A stretch of DNA of 5,920 nucleotides, from NCBI GenBank assembly GCA_016210375.1, contig JACQUH010000222.1, forward strand, positions 1 through 5,920, written 5' to 3'. The notes under the pieces are model-generated. The model searched no databases and was not told the origin of the DNA. It saw only the letters and a list, made by a program, of their open reading frames with translations. A program made the translations under genes and the position numbers. The DNA comes from Chloroflexota bacterium (GTDB lineage Bacteria > Chloroflexota > Dehalococcoidia > Lucifugimonadales > JACPCL1). Of the stretch, positions 1 to 5,793 are shown piece after piece (positions within the stretch are counted from its first letter, which is position 1; each line of letters begins with the position of its first letter).

Positions 1-3000
1 CCGACGCCGGTGGTTGTGACGACGCAGGTCGTAGGCTGCGACCCGCTGGTGGTAAGCCTCAACCCGTCGTCCATAACCAGCTCCGCGGGCGCCACCGTGC
101 ACACGCAGGAGACCATCAAGGTGCCGCCTGGGACCAAGGCGGGCATATACACATGCTATGTGTTGTTCCTGGCGGACGGCGTGGTGTTTGCCAAGCAGAC
201 CATTGTCATAGAGGTCGTAACCCTCGGCAGGGTTGATCCGGAGGTGGTGGAGGCGACCATTGAGTGGAACGACTCCCTGGATGTGCCCAAGCTGATTACT
301 TTGCCCAGCAAGGCGCCCAGGCCGGCCACTCCCACGTCATCCCCAGGCAGTGCTCCGGAGCGCGCGGGCGCCTCGGGCGATGGGAAGGTCCAGGGGGAGA
401 GCCATGGCTTCCTGGCCACCCAGGACCTCTCCACGGGCATCACGCCCACAGACCTGGTCAACGCGCTGATCGGTGGTGGTATCCCTGTGTCCGGCGTGAG
501 CTACACGGGTATCAATAGCTCCGCCGGCCTGTTCAGCCACGGCACCGGCGTCGTGGGGCCGGAGGCGGGGATCATGCTGAGCTCCGGCAACATTGCCAAT
601 GCCATTGGGCCGAACGATACGCCCAGTGTTTCCCAGCAGAACGGCACGCCAGGGGACGCGCAGCTTGATACGCTGAGCGGGTTCCCAACCCTGGATGCCA
701 CGGTGCTGGAGTTTGACATCACGCCAGCCACGTCCAAGGTGTCTTTCCTCTACTCCTTTGGCTCGGACGAGTACAACGAGTGGGTGGGCACGATATTCAA
801 CGATGTCTTCGCCTTCTGGGTGAACGGGGTGAACTGCGCCGTCCTGCCGGGAGGCGCGCCGGTGTCCATCAACAAGGTGAACGCTGGCAACCCCATGAAC
901 GGTACGCCGGCCAGCAACCCTGTCTGGTACATCAACAATGACCCCTTCAATGCGCCCATCGCTCCGTCTCCGCTGCGAAACACGGAGATGGATGGCATCA
1001 CCAAGGTGCTGGGGTGCGAGGCCAACGTGAACCCCGGGGTGAAGAACCATGTCAAGCTGGCCATCGCCGACGCCAGCGACCGCATCTACGACTCCAACGT
1101 CTTCATCCAGGCGGGCAGCTTCGTGGGCGCGCCGCTGCCAGACAAGGACAAGGACGGCATCCCCGATGTGTTTGACAACTGTCCCGATACGGCGAACCCC
1201 GACCAGAGGGATAGCGACCGGAACGGTGTGGGCGACGCCTGCCAGGTAGAGGTGATAACGTACGTGCCCGTGGGCTGCGCCCCGCTGGTGATCACCTTTG
1301 ACCCCGCCGCGATCCATACCCAGATAGGCTCCACAGTGGCGATGACGGAGACCATCTCGGTGCTGGAGGGGGCGCAGAACCAGGTTGTGAAATGCTACAT
1401 CTCCTACAGGATCAACGGCGTGGAGTTTTTCCGGCAGCTCCTGATCATAGAGATCGTGCAGCCGCCGGGCCAGTACACCACCAAGGGCCAGGGCACCGTC
1501 AAGACCTCCACGGGCGACGTGAAGTTCAGCTTCTGGGCGCGCCTCACCGACGACGGCCAGAAGCATATCAGCAGCGACGGCGAGATCACCGTTTGGTTTG
1601 GCCCCCTTAACCGGTTTGATGGGGAGGTCCATTCCGTGCTGGTGACCGGCCTTGACCCCATAGCCGGGACGTTCCGAGGCGCCTCCTTCTCCGGCGTTGG
1701 CACTGGGATGTATTCGGGTTGGAAGTTCTGGGCCAAGGGGCTGGACAAGGGCGAGCCGGGGAGTAAATTGGACACCTTCGCCTTTGAGCTGAAGGACCCG
1801 GGCGGCAAACCGGTGGCCAGCGTGCCTGAGACGAAGCTGGTCCTGGGCGACATCAAGGCGAACATGGTCCCCCTCCTTTCAGTAGGGGTGGACCTGGGCT
1901 GCTGGACCTACGACACCAACAAGTACCCCTGGCCCTATGGCATCAACTGGTACTACGGCCAGGGCGCGGGCCTGACAGGGGAGCGGCCCGCGGGCATCGT
2001 GAAGGAGCCGGCCTACAAGGGGAAGGTCCTGTATGGGGTGATGAAGTTTGCCGGGACAACGAATGTCTTCGCCGTGGTGGAGGATCTGTCGGACAGCAAG
2101 CAATACCTGCTGCGGGTTGACGCCAACCGCAACGGCGACCTCACCGACGATAAGGTGTGGGAAGCATACCTGGGGAACGCGGTTGGCCCCGTTGAGTTCA
2201 AGGTGGACTACCCGGGCGGCGGCGCTCCGTACGCGATTAGCGCCTGGTACTGGGGCGATCCGACCCTGGGCTACAGGTCCGCGCGGCTGTGCGAGGGCTC
2301 CGTCTTCCTGAAGGGCCAGGACCACAAGCTCGTCCTGGTGGACGACGGCGACGCCCTCTACGACCCTTCCGATCCCAGTGACGTCCTTCTCGTGGACATC
2401 AGCGGGGACGGCAAGCTGAACGGTGACTGGCGGCAGGTGTTCGGTTCCTGGGACGCCAGCCGCGAGGGTATCTATCTCCGGGACGCCTTCTATCTCAAGG
2501 GCATACCCTTCTTCGTGGAGAAGACCTGTCCCAGCGGCGGCTGCATGAGCATAAGCCAGGGGCTGGAGGGCCTGTTGCAGGGGTCGGTGGTGGACAACGC
2601 CACCAAGGCGGCTCTGCCTTCGGCCTCTGTCCACGTGTTCACGGCGGGCATGGAGAAAGGGGCCGAGGCGGACGAGAAGGGCAACTATGGTATGAGCCTT
2701 GGCCAGGGCCGGTACGGCGGGTACATCGTGAAAGCGCCGGGCTACGTCCCCCTGGTGAGCGGTGGGCTCATGATCAAACCGGATACGGTGCTCAACCGGT
2801 CCTTCGGGCTGGACCCTGCGCCGCTTCCTCAGCCGGGAGAGCCTAGCATCTCCCTGAAGAACGGCGAGGGCTATCACTTCCTTGCCCAGAAGCAGGGTGG
2901 TTGGTGCTACGGCGACTTTAACGTGCAGATCGGGAGCGGATGGGCGTATTTCAGCGCCTGGTGCGACCAGCAACGGGGCATCCAGGACCTGGGCAACCTG

Positions 3001-3846
3001 GGCGATAAGCCCCTGAAGGATGTGGCCATACCTGCCTCGGGCTACACAGAGTGCTGCCCGAACATCGTGGTGGGCCATACCTATGTCGCCAGGGCCAAGG
3101 TAGGCCAGGAGGGGCACTACATCGTGTTCCGCGTGACGGAGCTGGTGGCCAATGACCACGTGACCCTCAAGTATCTCTACACCCCGCCGTGGCCGGGCGC
3201 CGAGGCCGCGAGCGCCTTCATGCCCGTAACGGGCGAGCTGATCACGGCGGACACGGTTGCCTCCTCGCTGCCGGCGGCGGGCGGCTGCGCTGCGGGCGAT
3301 GCCTCCGTGGGCGGCGTGTGCGTGGCGGGCCTTGCCTCCGGGGCCGGCGATACGGCGGGCGGCGGCAGCGGCGGTTCTACCGGCGCTACCCCCGATGGCG
3401 GCGGCGCGGGCGGCGGCTCCGGCTCTACGGGCGATACAGGCGGCGGCGCCACATGGGAGATTGGCGGCGATGAGGGCGGCGGGTCTGATAGCGGCAGCGG
3501 GGACGCCGCGGGCGACACCGGCGGGTCCGGCGAAGCCAGCGGCGACGCCACGGGTGGCGGCGCTGGCGGCGCTCCGGTGGGGCAGCCCACCAGCAACCAG
3601 CCTCAGCCCACCCCGGAGCAGAGGGTTGAGCAAGCTGTCCAGGCCGTTGTCCAGGCCGCAGCCGAGGCCGGGGCCGTGAAGGAGACCCTGACGGGGTCCG
3701 GCGGCAACGGGACGCCGCCGGCTACGCCGGCAGGTGGAGTGGACGAGGACGAGCCTGCGCCGGTGGCAGCGCCGTCTGGCGGGAAGTCCACGGGTACGGA
3801 CGAAGATGAGGAGGAGAAGCCGAAGAAGAGGCGGAGCCGCGGCTAG
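1..3846 (+). CDS. Large modular secreted/surface protein with choice-of-anchor-L-like and TSP3-like domains (5' partial)
   Basis: The frame is open from base 1 (Pro-Thr-Pro before the first GTG at 10), so the start and any signal peptide lie upstream; 1281 codons are visible. Domains in order: two-cysteine beta module (13-219); choice-of-anchor-L-like domain (about 415-1125), recognised from its hallmark run FGSDEYNEWVG followed by FNDVFAFWVNG; thrombospondin type-3-like Asp-rich repeat (1136-1245); second copy of the two-cysteine module (1246-1458); beta-rich domain (about 1465-1863); Asp-rich domain with two EF-hand-like loops (1888-2529); carboxypeptidase-regulatory-like domain (2572-2811); beta domain ending near 3183; Gly/Ser/Thr/Asp-rich stretch (3274-3579); short Ala/Gln helix; acidic then basic tail ending KPKKRRSRG. 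Enzyme motifs, LPXTG and a C-terminal membrane anchor are all absent. The module set fits an extracellular adhesion or calcium-binding structural protein, which is inference. The stop is TAG at 3844, followed by a palindrome. Confidence 0.9.
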   Translation, partial: PTPVVVTTQVVGCDPLVVSLNPSSITSSAGATVHTQETIKVPPGTKAGIYTCYVLFLADGVVFAKQTIVIEVVTLGRVDPEVVEATIEWNDSLDVPKLITLPSKAPRPATPTSSPGSAPERAGASGDGKVQGESHGFLATQDLSTGITPTDLVNALIGGGIPVSGVSYTGINSSAGLFSHGTGVVGPEAGIMLSSGNIANAIGPNDTPSVSQQNGTPGDAQLDTLSGFPTLDATVLEFDITPATSKVSFLYSFGSDEYNEWVGTIFNDVFAFWVNGVNCAVLPGGAPVSINKVNAGNPMNGTPASNPVWYINNDPFNAPIAPSPLRNTEMDGITKVLGCEANVNPGVKNHVKLAIADASDRIYDSNVFIQAGSFVGAPLPDKDKDGIPDVFDNCPDTANPDQRDSDRNGVGDACQVEVITYVPVGCAPLVITFDPAAIHTQIGSTVAMTETISVLEGAQNQVVKCYISYRINGVEFFRQLLIIEIVQPPGQYTTKGQGTVKTSTGDVKFSFWARLTDDGQKHISSDGEITVWFGPLNRFDGEVHSVLVTGLDPIAGTFRGASFSGVGTGMYSGWKFWAKGLDKGEPGSKLDTFAFELKDPGGKPVASVPETKLVLGDIKANMVPLLSVGVDLGCWTYDTNKYPWPYGINWYYGQGAGLTGERPAGIVKEPAYKGKVLYGVMKFAGTTNVFAVVEDLSDSKQYLLRVDANRNGDLTDDKVWEAYLGNAVGPVEFKVDYPGGGAPYAISAWYWGDPTLGYRSARLCEGSVFLKGQDHKLVLVDDGDALYDPSDPSDVLLVDISGDGKLNGDWRQVFGSWDASREGIYLRDAFYLKGIPFFVEKTCPSGGCMSISQGLEGLLQGSVVDNATKAALPSASVHVFTAGMEKGAEADEKGNYGMSLGQGRYGGYIVKAPGYVPLVSGGLMIKPDTVLNRSFGLDPAPLPQPGEPSISLKNGEGYHFLAQKQGGWCYGDFNVQIGSGWAYFSAWCDQQRGIQDLGNLGDKPLKDVAIPASGYTECCPNIVVGHTYVARAKVGQEGHYIVFRVTELVANDHVTLKYLYTPPWPGAEAASAFMPVTGELITADTVASSLPAAGGCAAGDASVGGVCVAGLASGAGDTAGGGSGGSTGATPDGGGAGGGSGSTGDTGGGATWEIGGDEGGGSDSGSGDAAGDTGGSGEASGDATGGGAGGAPVGQPTSNQPQPTPEQRVEQAVQAVVQAAAEAGAVKETLTGSGGNGTPPATPAGGVDEDEPAPVAAPSGGKSTGTDEDEEEKPKKRRSRG
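13..219 (+). other. Internal protein repeat, copy 1: two-cysteine beta-type module
   Basis: This is the first copy of a roughly 70-residue module that recurs at 1246-1458. Shared signatures are V-G-C-x-P-L-V at the start, E-T-I-x-V in the middle, a C-Y pair, and a G-V-x-F...Q...I-x-I-E strand at the end. The two cysteines are 39 residues apart in both copies, which suggests a conserved disulfide in an Ig-like fold. The fold assignment is inference from the alternating hydrophobic pattern. Confidence 0.7.
1136..1245 (+). other. Thrombospondin type-3-like calcium-binding segment
   Basis: The translation carries D-K-D-K-D-G-I-P-D, then D-N-C-P-D-T-A-N-P-D-Q, then D-S-D-R-N-G-V-G-D-A-C. This is the standard TSP type-3 pattern of spaced aspartates with a cysteine pair. 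In known proteins these repeats bind calcium and act as stiff linkers outside the cell. Here it joins the anchor-L-like domain to the second two-cysteine module. Confidence 0.85.
1246..1458 (+). other. Internal protein repeat, copy 2: two-cysteine beta-type module
   Basis: Second copy of the module at 13-219, placed directly after the TSP3-like segment. It keeps G-C-A-P-L-V, E-T-I-S-V, K-C-Y and the closing I-I-E-I-V strand, with the same 39-residue cysteine spacing. DNA identity is clearly lower than protein-pattern similarity, so the duplication is old rather than a recent tandem copy. Confidence 0.7.
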
Positions 3847-3874
3847 CGTCTCGCTGGCTGGCAGCGATACGGTG

Positions 3875-3906
3875 GGGGCCAGACCCGACATGTCGGGTCT
3901 GGCCCC
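3875..3906. terminator. Perfect 32-bp palindrome, probable terminator of the large surface-protein gene
   Basis: Left arm GGGGCCAGACCCGACA (3875-3890) is followed directly by its exact reverse complement (3891-3906), giving 16-bp arms with no spacer; a hairpin would open a few central bases as loop. It begins 28 bases after the TAG stop. The following bases (TTGTCC) are only weakly T-rich, so it is not a textbook intrinsic terminator. It could instead be a dispersed palindromic repeat or a site bound by a dimeric protein. Confidence 0.6.
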
Positions 3907-3948
3907 TTGTCCGTGACGGCCAGGGCTGTGCGGCCAGGGCTTTCCCTG

Positions 3949-3960
3949 TGCTAGTATGAT
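3949..3960 (+). promoter_or_regulatory. Possible extended -10 promoter element upstream of lipA
   Basis: TGCTAGTATGAT contains a TG-N motif directly before TAGTAT and an overlapping TATGAT that matches five of six bases of the -10 consensus. No convincing -35 box is seen at the right distance. If used, transcription would start near 3967 and give lipA a leader of about 325 bases containing all the hairpins at 4027-4223. This is a weak call. Confidence 0.25.
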
Positions 3961-4026
3961 GAGGGTCAGAATGGCAAACCTTCATCCCTGGCGGATTTGT
4001 TTGGTTGGGAGCGGCGATTAGCATGG

Positions 4027-4046
4027 CCTGGCGCTAAAGCGCCAGG
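4027..4046. repeat. Short inverted repeat, hairpin 1 of the pre-lipA cluster
   Basis: CCTGGCGCT (4027-4035) and AGCGCCAGG (4038-4046) form a perfect 9-bp stem with a two-base gap, which would open slightly to form a loop. It is the first of four consecutive inverted repeats in the gene-free stretch between the surface-protein gene and lipA. Confidence 0.65.
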
Positions 4047-4096
4047 TTGCACTTCCTCTCCCGCTGCGGGGTACGGGTGAGAGGTGAGTTGCAACC
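4045..4096. repeat. Imperfect inverted repeat, hairpin 2 of the pre-lipA cluster
   Basis: The outer arms GGTTGCA (4045-4051) and TGCAACC (4090-4096) pair exactly. Further in, CCTCTC (4055-4060) pairs with GAGAGG (4079-4084), and CCG (4061-4063) with CGG (4074-4076). Small internal loops separate these blocks. It overlaps the last two bases of hairpin 1, so the two stems would share or compete for those bases. Confidence 0.5.
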
Positions 4097-4108
4097 CAAC
4101 CCCCGTAA

Positions 4109-4135
4109 TCCCCCTTCCATCTTGGGGAAGGGGGA
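4109..4135. repeat. Inverted repeat, hairpin 3 of the pre-lipA cluster
   Basis: TCCCCCTTCC (4109-4118) pairs with GGAAGGGGGA (4126-4135), a perfect 10-bp stem around a 7-base loop. Its outer ends match those of hairpin 5 at 4197-4223: both begin ATCCCCCT and end AGGGGGA, so the two are probably related copies of one short repeat family. Confidence 0.65.
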
Positions 4136-4145
4136 ACTGGCAAAC

Positions 4146-4186
4146 GTGAGAATCTGGGCGCGGCTCCACCGCGCCCAGATTCTCAC
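4146..4186. repeat. Perfect 18-bp inverted repeat, hairpin 4 of the pre-lipA cluster
   Basis: GTGAGAATCTGGGCGCGG (4146-4163) and its exact reverse complement (4169-4186) flank the 5-base loop CTCCA. This is by far the most stable stem in the intergenic region. No T-tract follows it (ACAACAAATC comes next), so it is not a classical intrinsic terminator. It may be a dispersed palindromic (REP- or MITE-like) element, an RNA structure in the lipA leader, or both. Confidence 0.8.
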
Positions 4187-4196
4187 AACAAATCCA

Positions 4197-4223
4197 TCCC
4201 CCTCTTCGTTGCAGAGAGGGGGA
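4197..4223. repeat. Inverted repeat, hairpin 5 of the pre-lipA cluster
   Basis: TCCCCCTCT (4197-4205) pairs with AGAGGGGGA (4215-4223), a perfect 9-bp stem around a 9-base loop. It shares its outer sequence with hairpin 3. The following GAGAGGTCAG resembles GAGAGGTGAG at 4079-4088, another hint that the region is built from related repeat units. Confidence 0.65.
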
Positions 4224-4281
4224 GAGGTCAGAACCACAGGTAGTCGGGGGACATGAATACCATACCCAAACAGAACCTCCC

Positions 4282-4285
4282 AGGA
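4282..4285 (+). promoter_or_regulatory. Ribosome binding site deciding the lipA start
   Basis: AGGA at 4282-4285 lies 7 bases before GTG at 4293 but only 1 base before the upstream in-frame GTG at 4287. Normal spacing therefore favours 4293 as the start. Confidence 0.5.
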
Positions 4286-4292
4286 AGTGGCA

Positions 4293-5192
4293 GTGACACA
4301 GCGCAGTGACATTCCGCAAGAGGTGGAGGGGCGGCCACGGTTGCCAGCCTGGTTCAAGGTGCGGGCGCCCGGCGGTGAGGGCTACATTGGCCTGCGCAAC
4401 CTGCTACGAGGGGAGACGCTGCACACGGTGTGCGAAGAGGCGCGGTGCCCCAATATCGGCGAGTGCTGGGAAGGGCGCACCGCCACCTTCATGGTGCTGG
4501 GGGACATCTGCACCCGCGCGTGCCGCTACTGCGCTGTCACCTCGGGCAGGCCCCTGGGCCTGGACGTGGAGGAGCCGGAGCGCCTGGCCCGCACAGTGGA
4601 GCGCCTGGGTCTGAAGTACTGCGTCATCACCTCTGTCAACCGGGACGACCTGCCCGATGGCGGGGCCTTCATCTTCGCCGAGTGCGTGCAGAAGATACGG
4701 GAGCGATCGCCGGCCTGCAAGGTGGAGGTGCTCATCCCTGACTTCCGTGGCGCGGGGCTGCGGGGGATGGTACAGGCGCGCCCGGATGTGCTGAACCACA
4801 ATATTGAGACGGTGCGCCGGGTTTTTCACTCGGTGCGCCCCAAGGGAAGCTATGACTACTCCCTGGAGCTGTTGCGCAGTGTGAAGGAGTTGGACCCGGG
4901 GATGGTCACCAAGTCCGGCATGATGGTGGGCCTCGGCGAGACGTGGGAGGAAACCCTGGGGACCATGCGGGACCTGCGAAAGGTGGGCTGCGACCTGCTG
5001 ACGGTAGGCCAGTACCTGCGGCCTAGCAAGAAGCACGTGGCCATAGAGAGGTTCTACGCGCCCGGGGAGTTCGCGGCGCTGCGGGAAGCGGGATTGCGCC
5101 TGGGGTTCAGGCATGTCGCGGCCGGGCCGCTGGTGCGCTCCTCCTACCATGCCGAGGAGCAGCATAGCGCCGCTTCGCTGGCGCTGGCTTAG
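4293..5192 (+). CDS. lipA: Lipoyl synthase LipA (radical SAM)
   Basis: LipA inserts two sulfur atoms into octanoyl groups carried on the E2 and H-protein lipoyl domains, using S-adenosylmethionine and two [4Fe-4S] clusters, in the cytoplasm. The 299-residue product has every family hallmark. C47-E-E-A-R-C52-P-N-I-G-E-C58 is the CX4CX5C ligand set of the auxiliary, sulfur-donating cluster. C73-T-R-A-C77-R-Y-C80 is the radical-SAM CX3CX2C motif. V-T-S-V-N-R-D-D-L-P-D-G-G and the H-N-I-E-T motif follow, and near the C-terminus R-S-S-Y-H-A-E-E supplies the serine ligand of the auxiliary cluster. Length is typical for bacterial LipA. GTG at 4293 is chosen over GTG at 4287 from ribosome-site spacing; the stop is TAG at 5190. 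lipB is not adjacent. The gene appears monocistronic, lying between a hairpin-rich spacer and a convergent gene remnant. Confidence 0.97.
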   Translation: MTQRSDIPQEVEGRPRLPAWFKVRAPGGEGYIGLRNLLRGETLHTVCEEARCPNIGECWEGRTATFMVLGDICTRACRYCAVTSGRPLGLDVEEPERLARTVERLGLKYCVITSVNRDDLPDGGAFIFAECVQKIRERSPACKVEVLIPDFRGAGLRGMVQARPDVLNHNIETVRRVFHSVRPKGSYDYSLELLRSVKELDPGMVTKSGMMVGLGETWEETLGTMRDLRKVGCDLLTVGQYLRPSKKHVAIERFYAPGEFAALREAGLRLGFRHVAAGPLVRSSYHAEEQHSAASLALA

Positions 5193-5201
5193 GCTCGCCG
5201 G

Positions 5202-5537
5202 TCAGGGCGTAATCCCGTGGGCGTGGGTTCCCAGTTTGGCCCCGCGACGGCAGGCTGCCCCTGACTTGTTTGTCACCTCTATGTTGTAGGCGGCGTTCCC
5301 GCTATTCACCACCCTCACGGTCAGTGCGCCATTGACGACTTTCCTCTCCTCCTGGCTGATCCCGAAAGCTCCCGGGTTCCAAACGTATTCAAAATAGAGA
5401 GAGGCGAGGTTTCCGGACCATTCAGTTGTCACCAGCCAGACGTCTACAGAACTGCCAGCGTGGGGCCAATTGCTAACAACGGCCGTAGATCGCCCGTCCC
5501 GGAGTAAGACGCCCCTGTATTCTACGTTATCAATCGG
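5202..5537 (-). pseudogene. Probable 3' remnant of an unidentified gene
   Basis: On the minus strand a frame is open from 5537, just after an in-frame TAA at 5540-5538, to a TGA at 5204-5202. It gives about 111 residues that look protein-like, with alternating hydrophobic strands such as GALTVRVVNSGNAAYNIEV, aromatic-rich stretches and balanced codon use. The first usable start is GTG at 5432 (76 residues), but no ribosome binding site precedes it. The protein-like character extends upstream of that codon to about 5525, and the other two minus frames are also closed by stops just upstream. The simplest reading is the C-terminal end of a beta-rich protein that lost its 5' part. I do not recognise the family. 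It converges on lipA, with 9 bases between the two stop codons and no visible terminator. A short intact gene starting at 5432 is the alternative. Confidence 0.45.
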
Positions 5538-5546
5538 TTATATCGT

Positions 5547-5568
5547 CATCGGGCAGCACCTCCCGATG
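5547..5568. repeat. Short inverted repeat
   Basis: CATCGGG (5547-5553) and CCCGATG (5562-5568) form a perfect 7-bp stem with an 8-base loop. It sits just upstream (in minus-strand sense) of the gene remnant and may be incidental. The rest of 5538-5674 shows no convincing gene on either strand and is less GC-rich than the flanking coding DNA. Confidence 0.35.
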
Positions 5569-5674
5569 CGAACGCTAGCAGGCACGTTTCCCTGTTGCGG
5601 AGTACCCCCTGTTCTGCGGGAGTCATTCCTTGTTTCGTACATGCTTACGGCAATGCACTCCCTACTTCGTTCTA

Positions 5675-5701
5675 TTGACAAACAATATAAAGTGTTATAA
5701 T
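5675..5701 (+). promoter_or_regulatory. Sigma-70-type promoter of the lipoprotein gene
   Basis: Exact consensus boxes TTGACA (5675-5680) and TATAAT (5696-5701) lie in a locally AT-rich stretch. The 15-bp spacer is shorter than the optimal 17, which would lower activity unless an activator helps; an overlapping AATAAA at 5699 would give an 18-bp spacer. Transcription would start near 5708, leaving a leader of about 85 bases before the ATG at 5794. Confidence 0.7.
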
Positions 5702-5781
5702 AAACGCCGTCCCAGACCCGCACTGCCCTGGACCACCACCAGAGGGACCTTCGTTCCCAAAGCGCCGACGGTTTTCATTGC

Positions 5782-5787
5782 AGGAGG
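5782..5787 (+). promoter_or_regulatory. Strong ribosome binding site of the lipoprotein gene
   Basis: AGGAGG at 5782-5787 is a perfect Shine-Dalgarno core, 6 bases before the ATG at 5794. It fixes the start of the last gene. Confidence 0.85.
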
Positions 5788-5793
5788 ATCCTC

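Noticed and set aside
337..1632. Minus-strand open frame (431 codons)
   Set aside because: Same cause. It lies wholly antisense to the anchor-L-like and TSP3-like domains and has no motif of its own.
3820..3843. C-terminal KPKKRRSRG read as a nuclear localisation signal
   Set aside because: The gene context is bacterial. A basic C-terminal cluster alone does not imply a nuclear target.
1879..3891. Very long minus-strand open frame (670 codons) antisense to the surface-protein gene
   Set aside because: It is a by-product of strong G/C preference at third codon positions on the plus strand. Its translation is Arg/Ala/Val/His-rich with no recognisable domain, while the plus strand carries clear domain motifs throughout.
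4027..4223. CRISPR array
   Set aside because: The repeats are inverted hairpins of different sequence and length, not regularly spaced direct repeats, and no cas gene is present.
4253..4309. Tiny 18-codon frame (ATG at 4253) overlapping the lipA start, considered as a leader peptide
   Set aside because: The purine run before it is only 1-2 bases from the ATG, and the peptide has no run of regulatory codons. Nothing beyond chance supports it.
4034..4357. Open frames on both strands across the pre-lipA spacer (about 70-117 codons)
   Set aside because: They run through the hairpin repeats, lack ribosome binding sites, and their translations mirror the inverted repeats rather than any protein family.
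4404..5165. Minus-strand open frame antisense to lipA
   Set aside because: The plus strand is unambiguous lipA with all catalytic cysteines; the antisense translation has no recognisable features.
5470..5700. Plus-strand 76-codon frame ahead of the lipoprotein promoter
   Set aside because: No ribosome binding site. It overlaps the minus-strand remnant and runs into the TTGACA/TATAAT boxes, so it is most likely chance.
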